A stretch of DNA of 7,522 nt, from NCBI GenBank assembly GCA_029861795.1, contig JAOTYS010000227.1, positions 1-7,522 on the forward strand, read 5' to 3'. A program made the position numbers and the translations under genes. Position 1 is the stretch's first letter. Each line of letters starts with the position of its first letter. The notes below the pieces were generated by a model, which saw only the letters and a list, made by a program, of their open reading frames with translations, was not told the DNA's origin and ran no database searches. This DNA is from Gammaproteobacteria bacterium. Its GTDB lineage: Bacteria; Pseudomonadota; Gammaproteobacteria; Arenicellales; JAOTYS01. This document shows, in pieces, positions 1 to 6,050 of the stretch.

Positions 1-1
1 G

Positions 2-385
2 GCGCAAAACCGGCTCAATCAGCTGCGTGATCGGATACAAAACGGAGAAGATTTCGCTGTTCTCGCCCAGGCGCACTCTGACGATGCGATGACAAGCAGT
101 AATGGTGGTGATCTCGGTTGGATTGCGTCTGGCCAGACAGCGCCTCAGATCGAGCGGGCAATGAAGAGGTTAGAGCTGGACGAAGTTAGCGCACCGATTC
201 TCACCAGTGCTGGTTACCACATAATTCAAGTGCTGCAACGGCGTGAGCAGGACATGGGCGATCAATTGGATATTGCCAAAGCACGTCAGCAGATTCACGC
301 GCGCAAGGCCGACGAACGTTATGAAGAGTGGATTCGCCGATTGCGGGAGGAATCTTATGTGGAATATCACGAAGAGAGTTTTTAG
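2..385 (+). CDS. surA: SurA-like periplasmic peptidyl-prolyl isomerase, C-terminal fragment
   Basis: The reading frame is open from the window edge, so the N-terminus lies outside. The visible 127 residues are a parvulin (PpiC/rotamase) domain: a GEDFAVLAQAHSDD stretch, then GGDLGWI, then a GYHIIQVLQRRE core. A charged helical tail ends in RLREESYVEYHEESF. That tail, closing on a Tyr-Val-x-Tyr/Ile strand, is characteristic of SurA, the periplasmic chaperone that escorts outer-membrane proteins to the BAM complex. SurA normally carries two parvulin domains; this would be the second. An internal ATG at 89 falls inside the domain and is not a believable start. In many gammaproteobacteria surA is followed by pdxA and rsmA, but here ubiK follows after 59 bp. 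Another parvulin-domain protein is possible, but the tail favours SurA. Confidence 0.8.
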   Translation, partial: AQNRLNQLRDRIQNGEDFAVLAQAHSDDAMTSSNGGDLGWIASGQTAPQIERAMKRLELDEVSAPILTSAGYHIIQVLQRREQDMGDQLDIAKARQQIHARKADERYEEWIRRLREESYVEYHEESF

Positions 386-444
386 TCTGAACGACCTTTC
401 CTCACAAGTCTACGCGTTAAACTTCGGCGTTGTGACTAGATCAA

Positions 445-672
445 GTGATTGAGCAACTGACCAAGGCAGTTACTGCTGCCATCCCGGGCGGGCTTACTGA
501 AGAGGTTCGTCAGAATGTACGTGCAGTGATAAGATCTATGTTCGATGAGATGGATCTTGTGACCCGCGAAGAGCTCGAAGTCCAAGAGGGAGTATTGCAA
601 CGCACCCGTCAAAAGATAGAATCCTTGGAACGCCAGGTGCACGAGTTGGAGCAGAAATTGTTAAAGAAGTAA
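445..672 (+). CDS. ubiK: UbiK/YqiC-family ubiquinone biosynthesis accessory factor
   Basis: This 75-residue protein has the size and layout of the YqiC/BMFP family. An amphipathic N-terminal helix (residues 1-30) is followed by the family signature around FDEMDLVTREELEVQ (34-48), and then a C-terminal coiled coil of LQRTRQKIESLERQVHELEQKLLKK (51-75). UbiK homologues are known to be trimeric, membrane-active and partners of UbiJ, helping assemble the soluble ubiquinone-biosynthesis complex under aerobic conditions. The start is GTG: an in-frame stop at 433-435 leaves no upstream option, and the following residues match the family N-terminus. No clear Shine-Dalgarno lies in front, so translation may be modest. 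The gene lies 59 bp after the SurA-like gene and 35 bp before comM on the same strand, so co-transcription is plausible. Confidence 0.88.
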   Translation: MIEQLTKAVTAAIPGGLTEEVRQNVRAVIRSMFDEMDLVTREELEVQEGVLQRTRQKIESLERQVHELEQKLLKK

Positions 673-707
673 CACTCAGGGAATATTCATGACAAGGAGA
701 AGTCATC

Positions 708-2225
708 ATGTCACTCGCCGTAGTATTCAGCCGCGCTGAAATAGGTGTCCACGCACCGCAAGTTGCCGTTGAGGTGCATCTCGCCAACGGCTTGCCAAAT
801 TTTTCTATTGTGGGATTGCCGGAAGCCGCGGTACGTGAAAGCAGAGATCGGGTCCGGGCTGCGCTGATTAACTCCAAGTTTGACTTCCCATCCCGGCGTA
901 TCACAGTCAATCTCGCCCCGGCAGATCTGCCGAAAGAGGGCGGCCGGTTTGATCTGCCAATCGCCATTGGAATACTGGGGGCATCTGGCCAGATTCCGTT
1001 AACGCATCTTCATGAGTATGAATTTGCCAGCGAGTTGGCGCTGGGAGGTGGGTTGCGACCCATCCGTGGTGTGCTCACTGTGGCCGTAGCAGCCAGCGAG
1101 GCGCGCAGGGCGTTGATAGTGTCATCCGAGAATGCCGGTGAAGCCACCCTTGCCAATAACGCTATTGTGTTGCCCGCATCCCATCTTCTGGATGTCACAG
1201 CTCATCTCAACAGTACCACGGCACTGGCAACCGCTTTGCCGATAGTGGAATCACCTAGCTGCGATCAACATTTAGATCTGTTTGAGGTGAAGGGTCAGTA
1301 CCATGCCAAGCGAGCATTAGAGATTGCTGCCTGCGGAGGGCATAGTCTATTGATGATCGGACCACCGGGCACTGGCAAGACCATGCTTGCGACTCGGTTG
1401 CCGGGGATATTACCAAGGATGACCAAGGCCCACGCGCTAGAGACGGCGTCGATACAGTCCTTGAGTAGCCACGGATTTCAGCTGGAACACTGGTGTGAAA
1501 GGCCGTTTCGCGCGCCGCATCACAGTGCTTCCAGCGTCGCATTGGTCGGAGGTGGAAGTCATCCTAGACCCGGTGAAATCTCCTTAGCACACAACGGGGT
1601 GCTATTTTTGGATGAACTGCCGGAATATGACCGACGAGTGTTGGAATCTCTGCGTGAGCCGCTGGAGTCGGGCAAGGTCACCATCTCTCGTGCTGCTCGC
1701 AGCGCAGAGTTCCCAGCTCGTTTTCACCTGATTGCTGCTATGAATCCGTGTCCATGCGGATACTTGGGGGACTCCGGCGGGCGTTGCCACTGCACAGCCG
1801 AGCAGGTACAACGCTATCGCTCGCGTATCTCCGGTCCGCTTTTGGACCGGATTGATTTGCATGTGAATGTGCCGCCAGTCCCACGCGAAGTATTGAGACG
1901 AAAGCAGGCTTGTTGTGATACCAGCCAGACGGTGAGAACGCGGGTGGAGAGGGTGCGCGAGCGGCAACTTCTACGACAGGGTATGCAGAACGTAGATCTC
2001 AGCAGTGGTGGTATCGAAATGCATTGTAGACTTGACGAGCCTAGCCAGGGCTTATTGGATCAGGCAATGGAGCGACTCGATCTGTCTGCACGCTCCTATC
2101 ATCGGATCTTGCGGGTGGCGCGAACGATCGCAGATATGAGTGACGCAAACGACATCGAAGTCACACACGTGGGCGAAGCGATTCAATACCGATGTTTAGA
2201 TAGAAAGACGAACTACTGGTGGTAA
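708..2225 (+). CDS. comM: ComM/YifB-family AAA+ ATPase (Mg-chelatase-like)
   Basis: At 505 residues it matches full-length ComM/YifB. The N-terminal ChlI-like domain (1-190) contains NFSIVGLPEAAVRESRDRVR. The AAA+ core carries Walker A GPPGTGKT (218-225), Walker B VLFLDELPE (298-306), the AAMNPCPCGYLG sensor region (343-354), a four-cysteine cluster (348, 350, 360, 362) and the arginine-finger region GPLLDRIDLHV (376-386). The Mg-chelatase C-terminal domain ends with SARSYHRILRVARTIADM (460-477). In naturally competent bacteria ComM is a hexameric helicase that promotes branch migration when single-stranded DNA is integrated by RecA. The family is also widespread in bacteria not known to be competent. 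The start is firm: AAGGAGA at 694-700 sits 7 nt before the ATG. A strong hairpin follows the stop. All motifs are intact, so the protein should be active. Confidence 0.95.
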   Translation: MSLAVVFSRAEIGVHAPQVAVEVHLANGLPNFSIVGLPEAAVRESRDRVRAALINSKFDFPSRRITVNLAPADLPKEGGRFDLPIAIGILGASGQIPLTHLHEYEFASELALGGGLRPIRGVLTVAVAASEARRALIVSSENAGEATLANNAIVLPASHLLDVTAHLNSTTALATALPIVESPSCDQHLDLFEVKGQYHAKRALEIAACGGHSLLMIGPPGTGKTMLATRLPGILPRMTKAHALETASIQSLSSHGFQLEHWCERPFRAPHHSASSVALVGGGSHPRPGEISLAHNGVLFLDELPEYDRRVLESLREPLESGKVTISRAARSAEFPARFHLIAAMNPCPCGYLGDSGGRCHCTAEQVQRYRSRISGPLLDRIDLHVNVPPVPREVLRRKQACCDTSQTVRTRVERVRERQLLRQGMQNVDLSSGGIEMHCRLDEPSQGLLDQAMERLDLSARSYHRILRVARTIADMSDANDIEVTHVGEAIQYRCLDRKTNYWW

Positions 2226-2234
2226 CTGAATGAA

Positions 2235-2268
2235 AATAGGCCAATCCCTCAAAGCGGATTGGCCTATT
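2235..2268. terminator. Bidirectional hairpin terminator between comM and the cytochrome c gene
   Basis: A perfect 13-bp inverted repeat, AATAGGCCAATCC (2235-2247) pairing with GGATTGGCCTATT (2256-2268), encloses an 8-nt loop. It lies 9 bp after the comM stop and 18 bp before the stop of the convergent cytochrome gene. Neither side has a long T run, although the minus-strand exit reads TATTTTCATT. It is placed to terminate transcripts from both sides. Confidence 0.8.
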
Positions 2269-2286
2269 GAGTGATAGCATCAAACC

Positions 2287-2790
2287 CTATTGAGACTCCT
2301 CCACCATATACTCCACCGCCGCCTTAACGTCGTCGTCACTGAGAGAAGTGTTGCCTCCCTTTGCTGGCATAAGACCAGTTTCGCCCTGAAAACCATTTAT
2401 TGCGTTGTTCTGCAGTGTCTCCATGCCCTTCGCGATGCGGTCCGCCCACTGGGAGGCGTCGCCCAATATCGGCGCCCCGGCGACACCGGCAGCGTGACAG
2501 ACGACACAAGCTGCCTCGTAAGTTGCTTTTCCCGATGACGCATCAGCATTCGCCGCTGGAATGATCGCCTCAACAATAGGCTCTGCGCTGGCGCTCAGGG
2601 CGGCCACCGGCTGGATTCGGGCTGCCACAATCTTGTCGGTGTCGGCTTGTCGCGCGGCATCCATTCTCTCGCGGACGTCACTGCTCATGAAATAAGCAAT
2701 GATCATAAATACAAAGGCCAGTCCTATCATTCCAGCAATGATGCTGGAGAACAATTTTAAGAACTGTCGGTCATTCATATGTTCACTCAT
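2287..2790 (-). CDS. Membrane-anchored cytochrome c5-type monohaem protein
   Basis: The 167-residue product has a short cytoplasmic N-terminus, one transmembrane helix at about residues 14-35 (IIAGMIGLAFVFMIIAYFM), an Ala-rich linker, and a C-terminal class I cytochrome c domain. The haem-binding motif is CVVCH (95-99), and the likely axial methionine is in LMPAKGG (Met about 141). The order CxxCH...MPAKGG...LSDDDVKAAVEYM is typical of the c5 group, which shuttles electrons at the periplasmic face of the membrane. I chose the ATG at 2790 because CAGGAGAG (2801-2808, minus strand) sits 10 nt upstream; an in-frame GTG at 2829 would add 13 residues without such a site. Its partner oxidase or reductase is not in the window. 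The gene stands alone, convergent with comM. Confidence 0.9.
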   Translation of the reverse strand: MSEHMNDRQFLKLFSSIIAGMIGLAFVFMIIAYFMSSDVRERMDAARQADTDKIVAARIQPVAALSASAEPIVEAIIPAANADASSGKATYEAACVVCHAAGVAGAPILGDASQWADRIAKGMETLQNNAINGFQGETGLMPAKGGNTSLSDDDVKAAVEYMVEESQ

Positions 2791-2867
2791 GGCGTCAAAA
2801 CTCTCCTGATAAATAACTGTATTTAGCACCGATAGTGTTGAAGTTTTTCTCGGCGTCGTGGCAAAAG

Positions 2868-2897
2868 TTGGATAGCGCCGGGAGTATAACCTAAAAT
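2868..2897 (+). promoter_or_regulatory. Possible sigma-70 promoter of tRNA-Arg
   Basis: A TTGGAT box (2868-2873) and a TAAAAT box (2892-2897) are 18 bp apart and lie 46 bp before the tRNA. A C-rich stretch follows the -10 box, as often seen at stable-RNA promoters under stringent control. The match is moderate and unproven. Confidence 0.35.
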
Positions 2898-2943
2898 AAT
2901 CTCCCCCAAGAAGTGTAGTCCATTTCTAGATTGTGGACCCTTC

Positions 2944-3020
2944 GCGCCCATAGCTCAGTTGGATAGAGCGTTGGCCTCCGAAGCCAAAGGTCAGAGGTTC
3001 GAATCCTCTTGGGCGCGCCA
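2944..3020 (+). tRNA. tRNA-Arg (anticodon CCG), CCA encoded
   Basis: The sequence folds as a full cloverleaf. The acceptor stem pairs GCGCCCA (2944-2950) with TGGGCGC (3010-3016), then comes discriminator G and an encoded CCA (3018-3020). The D arm is GCTC/GAGC. The anticodon stem TTGGC/GCCAA encloses CTCCGAA, with anticodon CCG at 2978-2980 reading arginine CGG. The T arm is AGAGG-TTCGAAT-CCTCT. Arginine tRNA 3' ends are common integration sites for tyrosine recombinases. A mobile element begins 14 bp later and an integrase remnant lies behind it, so this gene may be the attachment site of an old island. Confidence 0.97.
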
Positions 3021-3034
3021 ATTTTTCAATGGTC

Positions 3035-3081
3035 CGTACCGGAGACATGTTTTACACTTTGTACCGGAGACATAGTTTACA
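3035..3081. repeat. Left IS end: two tandem copies of a 22-bp terminal motif
   Basis: The outer copy is 3035-3056 (CGTACCGGAGACATGTTTTACA) and the inner is 3060-3081 (TGTACCGGAGACATAGTTTACA). They are direct repeats with a 25-bp period, best seen from the GAGACAT cores at 3042 and 3067. The inner copy contains the transposase stop codon. Confidence 0.85.
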
Positions 3082-4246
3082 GTTTCGGTACAAAAGGATT
3101 GGAAGTGGGTTCCACACGACCGACTTCCTCGTCAAAGAAGCCTAAGTCATAGTTGATAAAGCTGACAAGCCAGATTTTGTCGGATACTTCCCGGATTCCG
3201 ACGGTTTGACCAGCAAAAACAACACTCAAGTTAATTTTACGGCGGCCGATGCAAATTCGACCGCACTGAGTGATACGAACCGTACGATCATGAAACGGGT
3301 ATTCAGGCTCATCGGGCAGACGATACACTCTGGCCGAGGGTGTATACACTTCGGCTGGATATTGTCCATTTAAGGCCTGGTGAGGACGTTCGTTGTTGTA
3401 AATCCGGATAAAGTCATCGAAACGCTCTTGTTGTTGCAAGAAATTGAATGAAGCGGGTTTGGTGGCTTGTTTTTTTAGAGTGAGGTGCATTCGTTCATGT
3501 CGACCGTTTTGCTGAGGATGACCCGGTTTAATGCGCTCGATCTGAATGCCCAATCGTAACCACCACACAGATAACCGGCTGAGTCCAAAAAACGCATGTG
3601 GAGAAGCAAAGGGGATACCATTATCAGTTCGGATGGCATCAGGTAAGCCGTATTCCTTAAAAACCCGCTCAAATACGTTGAAGGCAAAGTCAGATTTCGT
3701 GGAGCTCAAGCCTTCACAAGCGAGCAGATAGCGTGATCGATAATCTGTCATCGTCAACGGATAACAGTACTGCCGATTGCCCAGCATAAATTCGCCTTTG
3801 TAATCGGCACACCACAGCCCATTGGGATGATGGGCTTCCTTAAGAGGCGTGCCCTGGGCGCGATATCGGCGTCTTTTGCGTCGTTTGACCAGGCCGTGCC
3901 GATCCAGCACGGCGTGAATGGTGCTCTTGGCGGGAGGATTGATCATGGGATACCACTTGATCAGCTTCTCCCGGATTTTCAGCGCACCCCAATCGTCGTA
4001 CTCCCGTTTGATTTGTAGTATCGCCCGTTCTACTTGAAAGGGTAATTGATTGGCGTGACTGTAAGGTCGTCGGCTACGATCCTCCAGGCCTTGAAGACCA
4101 CAGTATCTATAGCGGTTAAGTATCTTATAGCCAGTCGGTCGGGAAATCCCAAACTCTCGACACAGCGCTGACATCTTTTCCCCTTCTAACAAACGGGCAA
4201 CAAACTTCAATCTCTCGTCCATCGGTTTACACGTTCTCCACGGCAT
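3077..4246 (-). CDS. IS481-family DDE transposase
   Basis: The 389-residue protein begins with an HTH domain (about 8-60; MSALCREFGISRPTGYKI at 25-42). An rve-type catalytic domain follows, with Asp148 in WCADYKGEF, Asp208 in RTDNGIPF and Glu251 in NGRHERMH, and then the family's C-terminal extension. All three acidic residues are present and the frame is unbroken, so the element could be mobile. I chose the ATG at 4246, giving MPWRTCKPMDERLKF, the usual family N-terminus. It has a GGGAGGG purine tract about 8 nt upstream. An in-frame start at 4282 would lie inside the terminal repeat. The stop codon falls inside the left inner repeat. The gene reads toward tRNA-Arg. Confidence 0.93.
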   Translation of the reverse strand: MPWRTCKPMDERLKFVARLLEGEKMSALCREFGISRPTGYKILNRYRYCGLQGLEDRSRRPYSHANQLPFQVERAILQIKREYDDWGALKIREKLIKWYPMINPPAKSTIHAVLDRHGLVKRRKRRRYRAQGTPLKEAHHPNGLWCADYKGEFMLGNRQYCYPLTMTDYRSRYLLACEGLSSTKSDFAFNVFERVFKEYGLPDAIRTDNGIPFASPHAFFGLSRLSVWWLRLGIQIERIKPGHPQQNGRHERMHLTLKKQATKPASFNFLQQQERFDDFIRIYNNERPHQALNGQYPAEVYTPSARVYRLPDEPEYPFHDRTVRITQCGRICIGRRKINLSVVFAGQTVGIREVSDKIWLVSFINYDLGFFDEEVGRVEPTSNPFVPKL

Positions 4247-4272
4247 CTGGGACCCTCCCAAATGCTCAATTG

Positions 4273-4316
4273 TGTAAACCATGTCCCCGGTATTTCGTGT
4301 AACCTATGTCTCAGGA
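4273..4316. repeat. Right IS end: two tandem copies of the terminal motif, inverted
   Basis: The inner copy is 4273-4292 (TGTAAACCATGTCCCCGGTA) and the outer is 4298-4316 (TGTAACCTATGTCTCAGGA). Their ATGTCYC cores at 4281 and 4306 are 25 bp apart, mirroring the left end. The outer copy is more diverged and belongs to the 28-bp block found again at 7367. Confidence 0.82.
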
Positions 4317-4324
4317 AGGACAAA
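4297..4324. repeat. 28-bp direct repeat, copy 1
   Basis: These 28 bases, running from GTGTAACCTATG to GGAAGGACAAA, recur without a mismatch at 7367-7394 in the same orientation, 3070 bp away. Copy 1 forms the outer right end of the IS element. It also contains the expected reading-frame end of the neighbouring integrase remnant (a minus-strand TAG at 4304-4306). Confidence 0.93.
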
Positions 4325-4509
4325 ATAATCACCGTGACCAAAACGTGACTTACCTGTCAGCACATCAACTGCTTATCTTACATGTTCGGGCGCCAAGTGG
4401 GCGTAGATCTCCGTTGTTGCAATCGAACTATGTCCTAAGAGATCGGGTACCCGGTCCAACGGCACACCTGCCTGAACAAGCCACGCCGCACATTAGGTGA
4501 AGTGCGCAT
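4304..4509 (-). pseudogene. Tyrosine recombinase (phage-type integrase), decayed C-terminal fragment
   Basis: On the minus strand, 4492 down to 4376 encodes 39 residues of an integrase catalytic C-terminus: CAAWLVQAGVPLDRV, then LLGHSSIATTEIYAHLAPE. It includes the LGH histidine motif and the catalytic tyrosine of IYAHL. A TAA at 4373-4375 interrupts the frame just before AVDVLTGKSRFGHGDYF; in the second copy this position is a GAA Glu codon, so it is probably a single-base nonsense change. Reading through, the frame would end at a TAG at 4304-4306 inside the 28-bp repeat. Upstream the RHT region (about 4493-4509) is scrambled and the rest of the gene is absent. It cannot make an active recombinase. 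It points toward tRNA-Arg, as the leftover integrase of a tRNA island would. Confidence 0.87.
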
Positions 4510-4518
4510 GGTACTTGT

Positions 4519-4524
4519 CTCCTT
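4519..4524 (-). promoter_or_regulatory. Good ribosome-binding site in front of a dead reading frame
   Basis: AAGGAG on the minus strand lies 9 nt before an ATG at 4509. The frame runs only 24 codons and then stops. It is out of frame with the integrase remnant it enters. It looks like the start of another gene joined by deletion to the integrase tail, or a chance match. Confidence 0.35.
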
Positions 4525-4553
4525 ATCTCAGACTTTCTCGAAAACAGCCATTC

Positions 4554-4661
4554 TTAGGAATGTTTGAAGTCATTGCCGATAAGACAATCTTGGCAATAAC
4601 CAAGGAATAAAGTGACAGTGTAGAGCCCGTCCGTGTCGGCGGTTAAGATAGCGGTAGCCAT
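4554..4661 (-). CDS. Small unrecognised ORF with a strong ribosome-binding site
   Basis: A 35-residue frame starts MATAILTADTDGLYTVTLFLG and ends GNDFKHS. AGGAG lies about 8 nt before its ATG, better than for most genes here. The beginning reads like a genuine small-protein N-terminus: a small hydrophobic start, then alternating strand-like residues. The rest, with two cysteines in CQDC, is not recognisable. It may be the surviving start of a longer gene truncated by the decay that also removed the integrase body. It lies on the same strand as, and just upstream of, the integrase remnant. No function is assigned. Confidence 0.35.
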   Translation of the reverse strand: MATAILTADTDGLYTVTLFLGYCQDCLIGNDFKHS

Positions 4662-5227
4662 GATTCAAACTCCTATAAAGTTTGATGATTGGTTAGAGGC
4701 TCGTTTCAGTTACCGCTGATTCGGGCCTCGCTTTACCTTACATAGTCATCACTCTCGCGTCAAAACTTTTTTCTTTCACTTACTACGCTAACTTGTGACG
4801 GCTAGAACGGGCTGATCGACGATCAATCGTAAGTAAAGGCGTTTGATTAAAGTTTTAGTCAGCTCTCAACTCACGCTTGTGAACAACTTCATTCGAGTTC
4901 AGTCAACGAAGCACCGCAAGCGTTGGATTAAAACGAGACGCTATGGGAAGCTGACACAATTTCATCCTCGATGAAAGACATTAACTCGACATAGATTACA
5001 GATGCCGCTGATGACAACTAAATTCTCACTTCGCCTATTTGTCAGGCGGACGGTTCCGGGGTTTTAAAGGTGTTCCCACTTGAAGAAGTATTTGATCTAT
5101 CTTCCCGGTTTACTCCACCATATTCCCTTAAGCTAAGGTAGAGATTCGGCGCTAACTTCACCGCCCTACCACTCGAGCGACTAATCTTGCATCCGCTGCG
5201 TGGGTCGCAGGCGAATAACTCTAGGGG
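4662..5227. other. Gene-free stretch, AT-richer, with one notable hairpin
   Basis: No frame on either strand holds a credible gene: stops are dense and no protein motif is visible. The base composition looks more AT-rich than comM. The only structure I can support is the hairpin at 4696-4729. It is probably degraded accessory DNA between the integrase remnant and the Sel1 gene. Confidence 0.6.
4696..4729. other. Symmetrical interrupted hairpin
   Basis: An 8-bp outer stem, GAGGCTCG (4696-4703) with CGGGCCTC (4722-4729; one G-T wobble), is followed by a symmetrical TT/TT internal loop. Inside that is a 4-bp stem, TCAG (4706-4709) with CTGA (4716-4719), and a 6-nt loop, TTACCG. There is no T run on either side, so a plain intrinsic terminator is not supported. 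Confidence 0.5.
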
Positions 5228-5688
5228 TCAATTACTTGAGGTTTGTCGTTTTGCTTCAGCAAGCCGCGATTGCTCACGCTCCCACTCGGGATCTTGTTGT
5301 TGGATAACCTTTAAAAGCTTTTGCTTTGCGCCGCTTTGCGAAACCAGGTAGCCGCTGCAGACTCATTCTTTTCCACACCAGTACCAAAGAAGAGCATCTG
5401 TCCTAGCCTGAATTGTGCTTCGCGGTGCCCTTGCTCAGCCGCTCGTTGAATCCACTTTGCCTCTTTGAGGTGGTCTGTTGGAAAGCAACGGCCTCGGTGA
5501 TACCAGTCAGCTAGCTGGAACCGTGCGTCCGCATCACCGGCCTCAGCTTGACGCTGTACGTACGCCACTTCCTTCTTCGTGACCGGACATGATTTCTGCG
5601 AGGTAGGTGTGCTCGCACAGCCTGCGATAATCACCATGCCGAGCAGACTGATGCACCAAAGCCATTGGCGAAGAACTGAAGCATCCAT
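5228..5688 (-). pseudogene. Sel1-repeat lipoprotein with a C-terminal frameshift
   Basis: The in-frame product, 5688 down to 5311, has 125 residues. It has a signal peptide, MDASVLRQWLWCISLLGMVIIAGC, whose lipobox IAGC puts the lipidated Cys at 24. Residue +2 is Ala rather than Asp, so outer-membrane sorting is expected. Two Sel1-like repeats follow (about 51-86 and 87-121: GDADARFQLADWYHRG and REAQFRLGQMLFFGTGV). The frame stops at once after the second repeat. The -1 frame then continues for about 30 codons, KLLKVIQQQDPEWEREQSRLAEAKRQ, to a TGA at 5228-5230. This looks like the original charged helical tail, so I read a one-base indel near 5315-5330. The shorter protein, with both repeats whole, may still be made. 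Sel1 lipoproteins are usually interaction scaffolds in the envelope; a partner is not apparent. Confidence 0.72.
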
Positions 5689-6050
5689 GTTGAACCCCCA
5701 CGCTCATAAGGCTGTGAATGTACACGTCAGATTACGGGGTGTTTTGAGATTCCGAGATCTCTGTTGTTTTATAATCAAGGGAATCAGCTTTGTTCTTGTC
5801 GTTAAATGTGTGGTTGGAGGTAGAGGTTTAGTCCTCTCCAATGCAAACGCTAACCATCCAGTGATTTGGTAGTTCTCTGCTTTGAGCGTGTTTTCCTTTC
5901 GTCTTCTAGCAATTTCCCCGTTGCGCTGGTCGCAGTCGGAACCGGAGAAAATCGATGTGAAGGAACTGGTTCAGGATTCAGGCGGAAATTGGATCGAGCG
6001 GCAAGCGAGTATCGCAGTTGTTGAATAAACAAGAACTGGGGCCGATAAAC
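5689..6050. other. Intergenic region between divergent Sel1 and AMIN-TPR genes
   Basis: The region should carry promoters for both divergent genes. A consensus TATAAT lies on the plus strand at 5770-5775, but the nearest TTGAGA (5744-5749) is 20 bp away, longer than optimal. An 8-bp palindrome GAGATCTC lies between them. A weak plus-strand frame, GTG at 5888 to TAA at 6026-6028 (46 codons, ending NWIERQASIAVVE), is not recognisable and has no good ribosome-binding site. Confidence 0.5.
5744..5775 (+). promoter_or_regulatory. Possible promoter toward the AMIN-TPR gene
   Basis: There is a perfect TATAAT -10 box at 5770-5775 with TTGAGA upstream at 5744-5749. The 20-bp spacer is suboptimal. The transcript would have a leader of roughly 270 nt before the ATG at 6051. 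Confidence 0.28.

Larger units (their letters stand above)
3035..4316 (-). mobile_element. IS481-family insertion sequence with doubled terminal repeats
   Basis: The element contains one intact transposase gene on the minus strand, flanked by inverted ends. The best-matched pair is inner: 3060-3081 (TGTACCGGAGACATAGTTTACA) against the reverse complement of 4273-4292 (TACCGGGGACATGGTTTACA), differing at two of 20 aligned bases. Exactly 25 bp outside each lies a second related copy (3035-3056 and 4298-4316). The true boundary is therefore uncertain: 3060-4292 or the wider span given. Weak similarity (GTCC) may extend outward to 3032 and 4321. I could not find a convincing target-site duplication at either set of ends. 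The transposase stop codon lies within the left inner repeat, as is common in compact IS elements. Confidence 0.85.

Noticed and set aside
536..967. 143-codon minus-strand frame opposite ubiK and comM
   Set aside because: It lies over two confidently identified genes, its sequence shows no recognisable motif, and it looks like an antisense shadow.
2791..2829. GTG start for the cytochrome gene at 2829
   Set aside because: The ATG at 2790 has a clear CAGGAGAG 10 nt upstream and gives a normal short N-terminus before the membrane helix.
4247..4282. Upstream start for the transposase giving 12 extra residues
   Set aside because: The extension lies inside the terminal repeat, while the ATG at 4246 gives the family N-terminus and has a purine-rich ribosome-binding tract.
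5311..5335. Programmed -1 frameshift in the Sel1 gene
   Set aside because: No slippery heptamer is in the correct zero-frame register, and no following structure was evident. A mutation or sequencing indel is simpler.
4680..5860. Possible integron attC sites (several CGCTAAC strings near 4785, 5149 and 5848, and GGTTAGAGGC near 4691)
   Set aside because: None has the paired RYYYAAC/GTTRRRY boxes at proper spacing, and the hairpin at 4696-4729 lacks the bulged bases of attC. The recombinase tails resemble phage-type integrases rather than IntI.
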